64,000 nucleotides of DNA from Meconema thalassinum (GCA_946902985.2 OX336393.1:132522533-132586532); one strand, 5' to 3'. Numbered from the stretch's first letter, positions 21,041 to 30,869 are shown. The notes: a model not told the origin generated them from the letters alone. Numbers and translations are program-made.

Positions 21041-22630
21041 GCATATATGGGTGCAAATGTGGGAGCAAAAAAAAGTGGGAGCAAAAAGTGGGAGCAAATA
21101 TGAGAGCAAAAAGTGTGAGCAAAAAGTGTGAGCAAAAAGTGGGAGCAAAAAGTGGGAGCAAAAAGTGGGAGCATATATGGGTGCAAATGTGGGAGTAAAA
21201 ATTGGGAGCAAAAATTGGGAGCAAAAATTGGGAGCAAAAAGTGGGAGCAAAAAGTGGGAGCAAAAAGTGGAAGCATATATGGGTACAAATGTGGGAGCAA
21301 AAATTGGGAGCAAAAAGTGGGAGCAAAAAGTGGGAGCAAAAAGTGGGAGCAAAAAGTGGGAGCAAAAAGTGGGAGCAAAAAAAAGTAGGAGCAAGTATGG
21401 GAGCAAATGTGAAAGCAAAAGTGGGAGCAAGTATGGGAGCAAATGTGAAAGCAAAAGTGGGAGCAGAAAGTGAGAGAAAAAGTGGGAGCAAAAAGTGTAA
21501 GCAAAAGTGGGAGCAAATATGAGAGCAAAAAAAGTGTGAGCAAATGTGGGAGCAAAAAGTGGGAGCAAAAAGTGAGAGCTAAAAGTGTAAGCAAAAGTGG
21601 GAGCAAAAAATCGGGAGCAAAAAGTGGGAGCAAAAAGTGGAAGCATATATGGGTGCAAATGTGGGAGCAAAAATTGGGAGCAAAAAGTGGGAGCAAAAAG
21701 TGGGAGCAAAAAGTGGGAGCAAAAAGAGGGAGCAAAAAGTGGGAGCAAAAATTGAGAGCAAAAAGTGGGAGCAAAAAAGTAGGAGCAAGTATGGGAGCAA
21801 ATGTGAAAGCAAAAGTGGGAGCAAGTATGGGAGCATATGTGAAAGCAAAAGTGGGAGCAAAAAAGTGAGAGAAAAAGTGGGAGCAAAAAGTGTAAGCAAA
21901 AGTGGGAGCAAATATGAGAGCAAAAAAAGTAGGAGCAAGTATGGGAGCAAATGTGAAAGCAAAAGTGGGAGCAGAAAGTGAGAGAAAAAAGTGGGAGCAA
22001 AAAGTGTAAGCAAAAGTGGGAGCAAATATGAGAGCAAAAAAAGTGTGAGCAAATGTGGGAGCAAAAAGTGGGAGCAAAAAGTGAGAGCTAAAAGTGTAAG
22101 CAAATGTGGGAGCAAAAAATCGGGAGGAAAAAGTGGGAGCAAAAATTGGGAGCAAAAAGTGGGATCAAAAGAAAGTAAGAGCAAGTATGAGAGTAAATGT
22201 GAAAGCAAAAGTGGGAGCATGTATGGGAGCAAATGTGAAAGCAAAAGTGGGAGCAAAAAGTGAGAGAAAAAAGTGAGAGAAAAAAGTGTAAGCAAAAGTG
22301 GGAGCAAATATGAGAGCAAATAAATTGGAGCAAGTATGGGAGCAAATGTGAAAGCAAAAGTGGGAGAGCTAAAATTGAGAGAAAAGAGCGGGACCAAAAA
22401 GTGTAAGCAAAAGTGGGAGCAAATATGAGAGCAAAGAAAAGTGGGAGCAAAAATGTGGGAGCAAAAAGTGGGTGCAAAACGTGTAAGCATAATTGGGAGC
22501 AAACAAGTGTGAGCAAATATGGGAGCAGAAAGTGGGAGCAAATGTGAAAGCAAAAGTGGGAGCAAAAAGAGCGAGCAAAAGTGAGTGCACAAAGTGGGAG
22601 CAAAGTGTGTAAGTAAAAAGTGGGGGCAAA
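21041..22630 (+). repeat. 13-bp minisatellite at the palindrome loop
   Basis: About 1.6 kb of GTGGGAGCAAAAA and variants (GTGAAAGCAAAA, GTAAGCAAAA, ATGGGAGCAAATA). Higher-order blocks are visible, for example the segment around 21160-21280 recurs around 21640-21760. The long open frames on both strands here (up to 388 codons) are translations of the repeat and are not genes. A few units begin the right arm (23386-23425), so the array crosses the left inner boundary only asymmetrically. Confidence 0.95.
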
Positions 22631-23385
22631 TGTAGCCCAACCTAATTTCACCTAACCTAACTTCACCTAACCTAACCTTCCAACTCTCAGATCAAAAATT
22701 AAATTCTGGCCATGGTTGACTTGGAACCCAAAACCTCTGGGATAACACCCAAGTATACTAGCCACTACACCGCGAAATGGGCAAATTATCATGCAACACA
22801 ACACGAAAATAAAAAGTTTTCTGTAGTCTAACTCATTGGCTGGCAACCATAGTTGAGAATTCAAACCCAAGACCTCAGGACTTTTGTTTTGAACATTATC
22901 AGAAATATTATTCTATTTACATTTTGCTGTTGCTTATAGTTATAAGAGTTTGCATTAATATGGGAGCAAAAGTGAAAGCAAAAAGTGGGTGCAAGCATGG
23001 CTGGTTGTAGAGACTTTCATATCAACTAATACACATAAATTAAATTTTAGCAAAGTGACTTGGCTAATAATAATAATATTAACAGTTTAAAAAAAATCAA
23101 GGGATTGATATTTTTCAGGGTGTAATTTCCAAAGTACTGTCAAGAATAATAATTACATGAACAGATTCCAAGAACTCTAGAGTGCATTTAAGGTTAATGA
23201 TTGGCTAGGAGTGAGATAGAGCTAGCTAACCTAAGTTAACCTCAGCTCAGTAAACCTAACCTTGTCACATGACATGTTCTACAAGTATAGACTTGCTTTG
23301 AGACTGGCTATGACGTCACAGATGAATGGCTGTGGGAGGCTGGCAAAAAGGAAAATGTTTTTGTGCAATAAAAAGTCATGTCCAG
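22631..23385. other. Unique loop sequence of the palindrome
   Basis: Contains CACCTAACCTAACTTCACCT near 22640-22680 (CCTAA-like, telomere-type motif but only a few units), a possible degenerate minus-strand tRNA-like segment (22680-22790, B-box-like GGTTCCAAGTC), and a further short minisatellite patch near 22961-22998. No gene. Confidence 0.5.
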
Positions 23386-23477
23386 CCTCCCACTTTTTGC
23401 TCCCACTTTTTTTTTTTTTGCTCCCACGTTTGCACCCATATATGCTCGCACATTAATCTATTGTTCTTATTACCAAG

Positions 23478-24068
23478 TTGTCTTTACTAGAGCTTAGTCT
23501 AAGCTTGACAGTTGATATGGAAGTATCTGTGACTAGGTATGGTAAGCCTCATGCATTCTATAAAGGATATTCATATATTGTGAAACGAACCAATAAAAAT
23601 GGAACTGTTATTTGGCGTTGTACAAAACAACGTTCAAAACAATGTCGCAGTGAGCTAAAAAGCAAAAATAGTGTGGTTTTAGGTGTCAGTGATCATCAAT
23701 GTAGTGTACTGCATGAAACACTGTTACTGTCAACAGAAAATCATGAAAATGTTAAAAAGCAAGTGCTACAAAACAATACTACTATTGAAAATAATTCAAT
23801 GTTCAAAAAACCCTTAACATTATCAAAAGCCACGCAGACTCTACATGAGGAGACCGTAGAGGAAGAGGAAGAGGAACAGGAAGAGGACCAGGAATATTTA
23901 ACTGGTTTTAGTAATGTTGAGGATAATTATAGTGATTATAATAATAGTGATATAGATCATGCTGCTTATGATTATGATAGTGATAATAATCCAAAACAGG
24001 ACAATAACGTTTCCATGCCTATTGTTTACCGTGGAAGAAAAAAGATCTACAACAAGCTTTGTTTTTAA
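23478..24068 (+). CDS. FLYWCH-type zinc-finger protein, intact, 196 residues
   Basis: The FLYWCH domain (about residues 20-80) contains the typical aromatic core GYSYIVKR, W46-R-C48, then C56, H73 and H79 as likely zinc ligands; the usual HxH is here H73-x-C75, with C75 as an alternative ligand. The C-terminal half is low complexity and strongly acidic (Glu run about 130-142, then Asp/Asn/Tyr-rich) before a basic RGRKKIYNK tail. FLYWCH domains bind DNA or protein and are frequent in insect MULE-type elements. Transcription runs outward from the loop toward the convergent 93-codon gene. Met14 is an alternative start closer to the domain. An AATAAA lies near 24173. No catalytic transposase domain is fused to it. 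Confidence 0.85.
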   Translation: MSLLELSLSLTVDMEVSVTRYGKPHAFYKGYSYIVKRTNKNGTVIWRCTKQRSKQCRSELKSKNSVVLGVSDHQCSVLHETLLLSTENHENVKKQVLQNNTTIENNSMFKKPLTLSKATQTLHEETVEEEEEEQEEDQEYLTGFSNVEDNYSDYNNSDIDHAAYDYDSDNNPKQDNNVSMPIVYRGRKKIYNKLCF

Positions 24069-24354
24069 AACTATAACACACTATCGTAAAGGCAAAGACT
24101 TGTATTAAGTGTGCTTTTTATTGTCATAATCATGTATACTCTGCAATGTTAAATATTCTGACTTCTATAGAAAATAAAACAACATTGTACCATTATTTTC
24201 ATTTATTTACAAACTTTATATACATTTTTTTTGGTTTCATGATAATATTTTTTAAGACAATACTAAACACTAAGACATTATTATTCTATACACATATTTT
24301 TCTTTCAGTCCATTGTCATGACTAATATCTTACATTATCATTTGACTTTTTTAT

Positions 24355-24636
24355 TTAATTAAAACGAATCATGCACCTATTGTTTTTAAAACCTTCATAA
24401 ATTAATTGTACAGGTTGCACAGCATTATTGACTTCATCAAAAACACTTTCCGACATATCATTAAACCGTATAGGCAGAAATGTCTCAAAGTTTTCACATA
24501 CACAAAGTACACGATCACCATATGCTGTTTTCAATTTCCGAATCTTGATAATGCGGAATGGAATATGCGTTGGCAATTCGCTGAGCTTCTTTGTCTCTAA
24601 GCCACATGATTGTCCCACAGCATTCAAAACATTCAT
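24355..24636 (-). CDS. 93-residue protein, possible OB-fold, right copy
   Basis: Counterpart of 19848-20129 with only a few changes (second residue N for D, E to T within the FLPIRF strand, and C for S near the end). It is uninterrupted and again preceded by an acceptor-like AG. Retention of two intact copies inside an element whose IAP genes are broken suggests either a needed function or young age. Function is unproven. Confidence 0.65.
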   Translation of the reverse strand: MNVLNAVGQSCGLETKKLSELPTHIPFRIIKIRKLKTAYGDRVLCVCENFETFLPIRFNDMSESVFDEVNNAVQPVQLIYEGFKNNRCMIRFN

Positions 24637-24738
24637 TGTAGTAGTCTATAAACAAAAGAAAAACATATCTATTACACTCTAAAACAGCTTTAATAATATT
24701 GTGCAATTAGGGATTTTGCACTATGCATGGCGAATAAA

Positions 24739-25775
24739 TTATACTAGTTATGCAAGAAATGCCCTAGCTGTAGCAGATACTACTTTTCTGCATATAGCAC
24801 AAGTGTTAAGTTCTAATGCACACCTGACACAAGCTATTATGTGTCAACAAGGCAAAAATACAACACCTAGTTCATCTTGATAACAAATTTTACATAATTG
24901 TTGGTCACACTTTTGTATCTGTTCGTGAGACAAATCTTTTCTTTCAGCCTCGTGTATTTGCTCCGCGTGTTCTAACTCTAAAGGCACTTTTAAGTCTTGT
25001 ACTGCAATCATGTTTTCTTTACGAATAGTGTTCACAAATTCCTGACCTTTAAGCAACACCATGTATTTACAGTTAGATAACCAACGAGCGTGTTCCACAA
25101 AAGGGTCATCAGTCATTTGCCAATCCTTTAAAGCAAATCCACAATAAAAACATATTGTTTTATCCCCTTCACCAGTATAAAAAAATCCAGCTTCACTTAG
25201 CTGTTTGGTAACGTGTTTTAATATTAATGGCCAAACTTTTTTATAAGATTCTAAACGTTTTTCAACAGAGCTGTACTCTGGGTGTGCTATTGCTTTAGTC
25301 TTGCAAACTCCCAATTTTTCAAAAGCACACGCCAATTCAACACTGTCTATGGCATATGGACCACATATATCGACACTATCGTTGGCTGGTAATACATCAT
25401 TATTATTATTATTATTATTTATTTGTGATTCAGCAACGTAAGTAGTAGCCAATGGCCTTGTGGTTCGGTAAAATGAATGCACGGGTAGGTTACCCACTTG
25501 CTTTCCAAGCATGTAAGGACAATGAAGAGGCCATCGCAAATGGTCTCTTAAGGGATCATCCCCTTCTTCCTAGTGTGAAAGTTCAATACGACAAGACACG
25601 CAGCGAACCACGTCTTCTTGGTTCAAGTAAAAAAAACTGCTTTTGCAAGTTCATGTGTCGACAAAAAGCATACAGGCCAGGATTCAAATGTTAACCAACG
25701 GTCATGTTCGGATTTTAAATTTAACCCACGTGGTAAACCAACTTGCTCACTTGTTGTATTTCGTACTAACGCCAT
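24739..25775 (-). pseudogene. Inhibitor-of-apoptosis gene (BIR, BIR, RING), right copy, broken
   Basis: The open frame 24844-25539 (231 codons) holds a complete second BIR with zinc ligands C130, C133, H150 and C157 and the motif DDPFVEHARW. It then enters the RING (C216, C219) and hits a stop directly after C231 at the GH position; a second stop lies near the very end. Upstream, the first BIR is recognisable to about 25775 but has the T-run frameshift near 25635 and the stop near 25570 that are also in the left arm. The left copy has the opposite pattern (BIR2 broken, RING intact). An (AAT)n run encodes a poly-Asn linker between the BIRs, longer here than in the left arm. Confidence 0.87.
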
Positions 25776-26268
25776 GTGTTATAATAAAACTTTTTCTTAT
25801 TGTAAGTTGTTAACGTTGCACAGAGTACTTTAAAGCACAATGTATGCCTTTTTCACTTTCTGTTCATTATGTTAATGGCACATGACGACACCTAAAAGCA
25901 AACAAAATAACCCATCACTCACTCAATCAATCAATCAATTAATCAATACTTGTAAATAAAACGTTAACGTTAATTGGCATTAATATATCAAAACATCATT
26001 AAAAATAAACTGTATGTTGGCACTAACAGTAACCCATGTACTTATTTTCTTTTTATAAATCTACAGTCATTTACACCCCCCCCCCCCCCTTTAACCAATA
26101 TATAAACAAAAATGAATGTCATGTCACTTTGTTCACATTATTATGTTCAAACCTGTGGATATTCGTTGAGTCCATAGGGAACCACCCATAAATTAACTTT
26201 TATTTTTTATTTTTAGAAAATCCAACATGGCCTTGTACTTTTCCCAGTCAACAACAACAACATAGCCA

Positions 26269-26692
26269 TTAATCAAGAAAGCAATCATTGTCCCAGTCAT
26301 GTACATGTAATGAATTATTTTTGGTCTACGAGTTTCAGTAGTGGTAAAATGGAATAGCATTTTTAAGTTAGACTTACCTGAGTTTTAAACAGCTCACTCT
26401 TGGGCAGTGGTTTCGCTTTAATGCATTTCGTTTTTTTTTTAGCAACTGCTACGGCGGTAAGGCTTTTCTTTCCAAGTTTCTAAAAATAAATAAAATAAAC
26501 CGTTATAAATACCTAAATTCAGGTTAATACATGCATTTCATAAAATAAAACATAAAACAAAACAAAATTAAACAAGTTAGTTTAAAAAAATCATCTCACC
26601 TTTACTTGCAGTGGCTTGTTCCTGTTTCCTTCTAGTGAGCTCAAAAGTTCAATGGTTTCTTCTCTCTCAGACATGTAAAGTATACCGGTTAT
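26269..26692 (-). CDS. Small spliced lysine-rich gene, right copy, apparently intact
   Basis: Coding exons are inferred at 26674-26600 (ATG at 26674, acceptor at 26693), 26479-26378 and 26325-26269. Each has GT-AG edges (GTGAG, CTAAAAA complement acceptor, GTAAG, CTCGTAG acceptor), and the frame is kept across all junctions to a TAA. The product would be about 77 residues: a Ser/Glu N-terminus (MSEREETIALLSSLEG), a strongly basic middle (AKKKTKCIKAKPLPKSE) and a short acidic, aromatic end (HDWDNDCFLD). No family is recognised. The basic middle could bind nucleic acid or act as a nuclear signal (inference). A TATA-like site lies upstream near 26930. Confidence 0.5.
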
Positions 26693-27015
26693 CTGCAAAC
26701 AAATAAATAAAATCATTAATTACCTAATCAATAAATAATTGCTTGTAAATATATATATAAATCAATAAATTATAAATGAATAAATATATAAATAAATACC
26801 TACCCCACAACAAGGTTAAGTATTTTTCACCAACACCAAAACTGTTAAACAAGACCAGGGGTTTCATGCAACGCAGTGTGTTCAACGTTAGTCACCTAAG
26901 TGAGAGTGGAAATGATAACGACATGTCTTTATATATGTTACGTTGCATGTATAATCTCTTTTTTCCCACGCTTTGAACATTCTGTTATCAGGCACGTGGA
27001 CAGCTAACGTCCAAG

Positions 27016-27500
27016 GTGAACACCTGTGGCAGATCAAATTTCACGTCAACTTGCATTTTGTCACGTACGAAGCAAACAGGATGTAACTTGTTTAGCGTAC
27101 ATGTCATCTCACACGTGTATTCGCTCTTCCCTGCCACCACGATGGTCAGATTATTTCACCTTCAAGTGTCCTCTGCGTCTTTGTCATTTTTCCATTGCAC
27201 CTGTTGTCAAGTCAGATCAGCGCATTCCAATAAGCTCAAATGACATTCACATCCTGCTCCTCGGCAAGTTTGTTTTCTGTACTCGCTTCGACCAACATAG
27301 AACCAAGTTCTCATCACCGTTTACACGTTAAAGATCATCTTCGGGGTAAAGTATCAGCAAAAACGCACCCTCACTCTGTCATAAACCGACCTGTCGAAAT
27401 AGTGATTAATCTATTGAGCACAGCGACCGTGGTCAGCGACAGGTTCGTTGAAACACACACATCCAGCAGTATCGTCTCTCTCAACCACCACGCTTCATGA
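27016..27500 (+). other. Divergent short open frames upstream of the small gene
   Basis: Overlapping frames of 75, 101 and 86 codons occur here, and identical ones occur in the left arm (16996-17480, minus). Because all three frames are equally preserved, this reflects near-identity of the DNA rather than coding selection. I see no domain. Confidence 0.3.
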
Positions 27501-27559
27501 ACATTATAAACAGGTATCGGTAAAGAATTTTTTTTCAACATGTATGGCGTTAGGCCCTT

Positions 27560-28470
27560 TGTCAAAATGTCAAACATAGTTTCTAAAAGGGGGCGTGATC
27601 CCGAGTCCTAGGACACCTCGTACACGTCTCTAGCGTTATTGGTTCGTGAGAAATCAGTAAAAATAACAAAAAACACGTGTTTACCCCAAAATCGAATTTC
27701 CAATTTTTTTTTTAAATATAAGGAGTAGTCCATAGTAAAGAGAACGTCAGCCCGAGTCTTTGGACCCCTCGTACACGCCTCTAGCATAATTGGTTCGCGA
27801 AATATAGCAAAAAGTTTAAAATCACGGTTTTACCCCAAAACATTCTGTTTCCCTCATTCTCAAAAACTTTAACCTATTACCAAAATAAACAGGGTTTCTA
27901 GACAAGCCATTTGACACGTCATAGGACCAAATCCGACCAGGCATTCCTTAAATATCGGAAAAAGTCTAAAATCATAGTTTTACCCCCAAAAAGCCTGTTT
28001 CCCTCATTCTCAAAACTTAAACCTATTAATAACATGTATAGGGCTTCGAGACAAGCGAATTGACACGTCACACGTCCAAATCCGACATTGCGTTCGAGAG
28101 ATATTGGCAAACTTCTTAGGAGAGTAGGCGACTATCTGGTTCTCTCCTCACCACCAAAACCCCTTCTTATCAATCATTTTTTTCAAAGAGCTCGCCCTCT
28201 TACAAAAATCCCAAGTGCGCATGTGTAAAAAACAAAAGCAAAAATGTTCATCCATAGCGGCAGCCAGAAAAACGCATGCGCTATATGAGCAACAACGTTT
28301 AAGTTCATTTTAGCAGCGCACCTTATACATGTCTCATTTGAAAAGAGACTTTCACTAAAAATTACAATTTCACCACCTAGTAGGGGTAGGTTTTATTTAG
28401 GGTTTGAAATGAGTGGTCCATAGCAAAGCCCGCGTCAGCCCAAGTCCAACGACACCTCATTCGTGAATCT
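27560..28470 (-). repeat. Subterminal ~150-bp tandem repeats (right arm)
   Basis: Mirror image of 16016-16925. Confidence 0.6.
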
Positions 28471-28547
28471 CCGACCACGGGTTCGGGAGTTATCGGCTCG
28501 CATTGGGAGTAGTGGCGGGGGGAGCAGAACTCCTATTACTCCACTAC

Positions 28548-28555
28548 TTACGAAA
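28548..28555. repeat. Target-site duplication, right copy
   Basis: TTACGAAA, identical to 15930-15937. Confidence 0.85.
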
Positions 28556-29265
28556 ATTATCGAAAATACTGTTAAGTAAACTTCCTTGCGCGATTATGTT
28601 CATGACGTAGGTTAAAGACTATAATGCCGAGAAATAACATTAACGTGCCAACGCGTTTCGGGATAACAGCATATCTTGCTATCAAGGTTAGAAACTTGGC
28701 GACGGAGTGAATTAACAATGATATGGCGTTTCCTTAAATAAAATTACGTTTTAGAAGGCCATGTTGAAACAATTATTTACTATATGACCTGTGGAGGGCA
28801 GCCAAGGAAGTTACCATCTTCTTAACGTTTGTTCGCACCAGGTATAATAATAATATGACATGACCCGTATCTTTCGACAAGTAAACTTGGAGACTTCTTT
28901 TAAATAATCTATTTCGATGTAGGCTTGTAAGCTGTCATCATCAACTCAACTAAATTTAATAGGCCTACTTAATGTTTTGAATATCAATATCATAAAGTGT
29001 TATTTTTGGATGGCATTATCTCGTTCCCCGTATTACGGTGTATTGTGTCTGGGCTTATTAATATTCGGTAGTTGGACATTATATTCTGATAATGTGGAGC
29101 TTATGTTTGTGAAAACCTGGGTTTGTGAAAAGATATACGATACCCTTTACAACCTACTTGTAGGTGTCCCGCATGAACTATTGATGAACGGGAGGTCTAA
29201 TAACAGAATTCCTAAGGGGTATGCTTTAATGCAAACAGGTCACGTACGAATGCCTCGAGATAACA
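28556..29265. other. Non-coding stretch
   Basis: A 117-codon frame starts at 28977 but has no recognisable domain and overlaps the fold-back repeat that follows, so I do not call a gene. Confidence 0.4.
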
Positions 29266-29600
29266 ACCAGACGGCCACTCGCTGCATGTTCCTCAGCACT
29301 ACCCGTCTAATGCTCTCCATTGCTTTATGAAGCCTCGCTGGCAACCGAAGAATAGTAGCCTTGGCACAGCAGCATTACAATTGCTGTCAACATATCAGCA
29401 ATGGCTGAGATATTCACCAATGGCAAGTACACACACATAATTTAAATCAATGGAGCAATTGATCGCAATTCTGGCAATGCTCGTACATTATGCATATGAG
29501 CCTATTACGCTCTCAAATGCGAGGTTTCATAACGCAATGGGGCACATTAGACGTGTAGTGCTGAGGAACATGTTGCGAGCGCCCGTCCGGTTTTTAACCC
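29266..29600. mobile_element. Fold-back element, about 335 bp
   Basis: CATGTTCCTCAGCACTACCC and GTCTAATG...CATTGCTTTATGAAGCCTCG at 29285-29345 are complementary to 29500-29600 (CATTAGACGTGTAGTGCTGA, GAACATG...GAGCGCCCGTCCGG). Arms of about 80-90 bases flank about 150 bases. No duplication was identified. Confidence 0.5.
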
Positions 29601-29744
29601 TTCGTGTTCTGACATAATCTGCCAGCATGCAGTGTTAGTTATTTATTGAGGTTATAAAAGGCAGAACTTCGAGATCATATGCCCCAGCTTGCCGTGTGGT
29701 CCCTGTGTAAATCAGTTATTAGATATCTCGTACAGCAGTAATCG

Positions 29745-30256
29745 GTTGATTGGTTCCTTAGTTTAGGGGCTACGACAACGTGGTCATGTAGCCCCGTGTA
29801 CTATGGGTGTGTGTAGAATTGGTCTGTCAACCGGTGTTAATTGTGATGGCTGTATTAGTGTGTGTTGTCTGTGGTTCAGGTAGAAGGACTTCAGACGATT
29901 ATTGTTTTCAAGTAGTTCCTACTTTTGCTACCAAATGCTACCATCCACGGCACCTAGCTGCGGACGTGGTTACTAAATGCCATCGCAGTCAGCACCTGGT
30001 GGCAAACGTTGGAACTAAAATAGCGTTATGAAACTAACCTACAAATTTTAGCTTCCACAAGTGTAGTTAGTGGAAGGTTCTTTTTCATGCCATAACTCTA
30101 TGACATGGGACCGCCGGCTTTACTTCCAATTCGATGAAAGGCATACTGAGGGATTCTAACACTCTTAAAAAATCTGACGACTTCGGCCGGGTTTGAACCC
30201 GCGATCTTGGGCATAGAAGCTCAACATGCTACCATCTACGCCACCGAAGCCGCTGG
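29745..30256 (-). mobile_element. Long tRNA-derived SINE
   Basis: Minus-strand copy of the family at 6483-6965. The head complement GGCTTCGGTGGCGTAGATGG lies near 30230-30250, and the B box GGGTTCAAACCCGGCCG near 30185. The tail GTACACGGGGCTACATGACC is near 29780-29800. Confidence 0.75.
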
Positions 30257-30829
30257 ATTCGATATTGAATTGTTTGTTAATAATCTCTCCAACCCATCGA
30301 ATCGAGAAAAACTTTTGTGTGTGGAAATTGAAAGTGTTGTTATATTATTTTATTTATAGAATTTCAATACTCTTAAACGACGCGGGAGAATTATGGGCTG
30401 TAAATAACGTGAGAGGCGATGCTCCCCGACACAACCCACTTACTGCCTGTCGCACGCAGCACAAGATAAGCGCCGTCCTTTTGTATGTGAATTGCGGTCA
30501 CTCGTTCGCTTGAGGAGGCACAGACATCACAAGCCCATAAACTACACCACTTCTGTCCCGCTGATATTGTGCGATCGCCAGAACACGATAAAAGTTTCTC
30601 CAAGGAACGAACATTACTAACGAAACAAAGAGAAGAAGTTTCGACATTTTTCCTTGGTGTAGCCGTTCTCCGTTTAGCTGGACTAGTCGCTGATGATATG
30701 TGGCTTCCGGGAAGTTTGGGCAAATTGCTGCAACTTAATAAAATAATTCGTATACAATAAAATATCGAGAGTTAACTGTTCACTGACCACGGTAGCTATG
30801 CGTGTTAAGGCGCAGGGCCATCCAGGCAT
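30257..30829. other. Non-coding stretch
   Basis: Short frames of 95 and 110 codons on opposite strands overlap and show no domain. Confidence 0.4.
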
Positions 30830-30869
30830 GCTGTCTTCGGTCTAGGCAGCAGATCCATCTCCGCAAGGT

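Larger units (their letters stand above)
15938..21095 (+). repeat. Left arm of the giant palindrome
   Basis: Complementary to about 23386-28547. Left plus right coordinates sum to about 44,490 throughout, so there are few indels. A C-tract of about 18 bases lies near the tip (15961-15978), shorter in the other arm. Confidence 0.92.
15938..28547. mobile_element. 12.6-kb giant palindromic element with gene cargo
   Basis: 15938-21095 and about 23386-28547 are inverted copies of one another, from the outer tips (GTAGTGGAGTAATAGGAGTT and its complement) to the loop. Identity is well over 90% by eye. The element is flanked by the direct repeat TTACGAAA at 15930-15937 and 28548-28555, as expected for insertion with an 8-bp target duplication. 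Each arm carries, from tip to loop: a zone of ~150-bp repeats, a small spliced gene, an IAP gene, a 93-codon gene and a convergent FLYWCH gene. No transposase, integrase or polymerase was recognised. An 8-bp duplication fits hAT, P, Merlin or some Mutator-like elements; FLYWCH domains are common in insect Mutator-like (MULE) elements. The superfamily is therefore unresolved. Confidence 0.9.
23386..28547 (-). repeat. Right arm of the giant palindrome
   Basis: Inverted copy of the left arm; the tip complement of GTAGTGGAGTAATAGGAGTT ends at 28547. Confidence 0.92.

Noticed and set aside
21041..22630. Possible CRISPR array
   Set aside because: Units are contiguous 13-bp repeats with no unique spacers, in a eukaryotic context.
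20989..22640. Long open frames (388, 353 and 334 codons on the minus strand; several on the plus strand)
   Set aside because: They are translations of the 13-bp minisatellite in several frames, with no start context or domain.
22635..22680. Telomeric (TTAGG)n tract
   Set aside because: Only a few imperfect CCTAA units; not an array.
15938..28547. Polinton/Maverick or parvovirus-like genome
   Set aside because: No protein-primed polymerase, integrase, capsid or NS1-type helicase is recognisable, and the duplication is 8 bp rather than the 6 bp of Polintons.
15938..28547. Pure assembly artefact (chimeric inverted read)
   Set aside because: Arms differ by indels and substitutions and are flanked by an 8-bp duplication; an artefact would give identical arms without it. 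Long reads would settle it.
28977..29330. 117-codon frame
   Set aside because: No domain, overlaps a fold-back repeat, and no conserved copy to support it.
30391..30723. 110-codon minus-strand frame with Cys residues
   Set aside because: Cys spacing does not match a zinc motif and another frame overlaps on the other strand.
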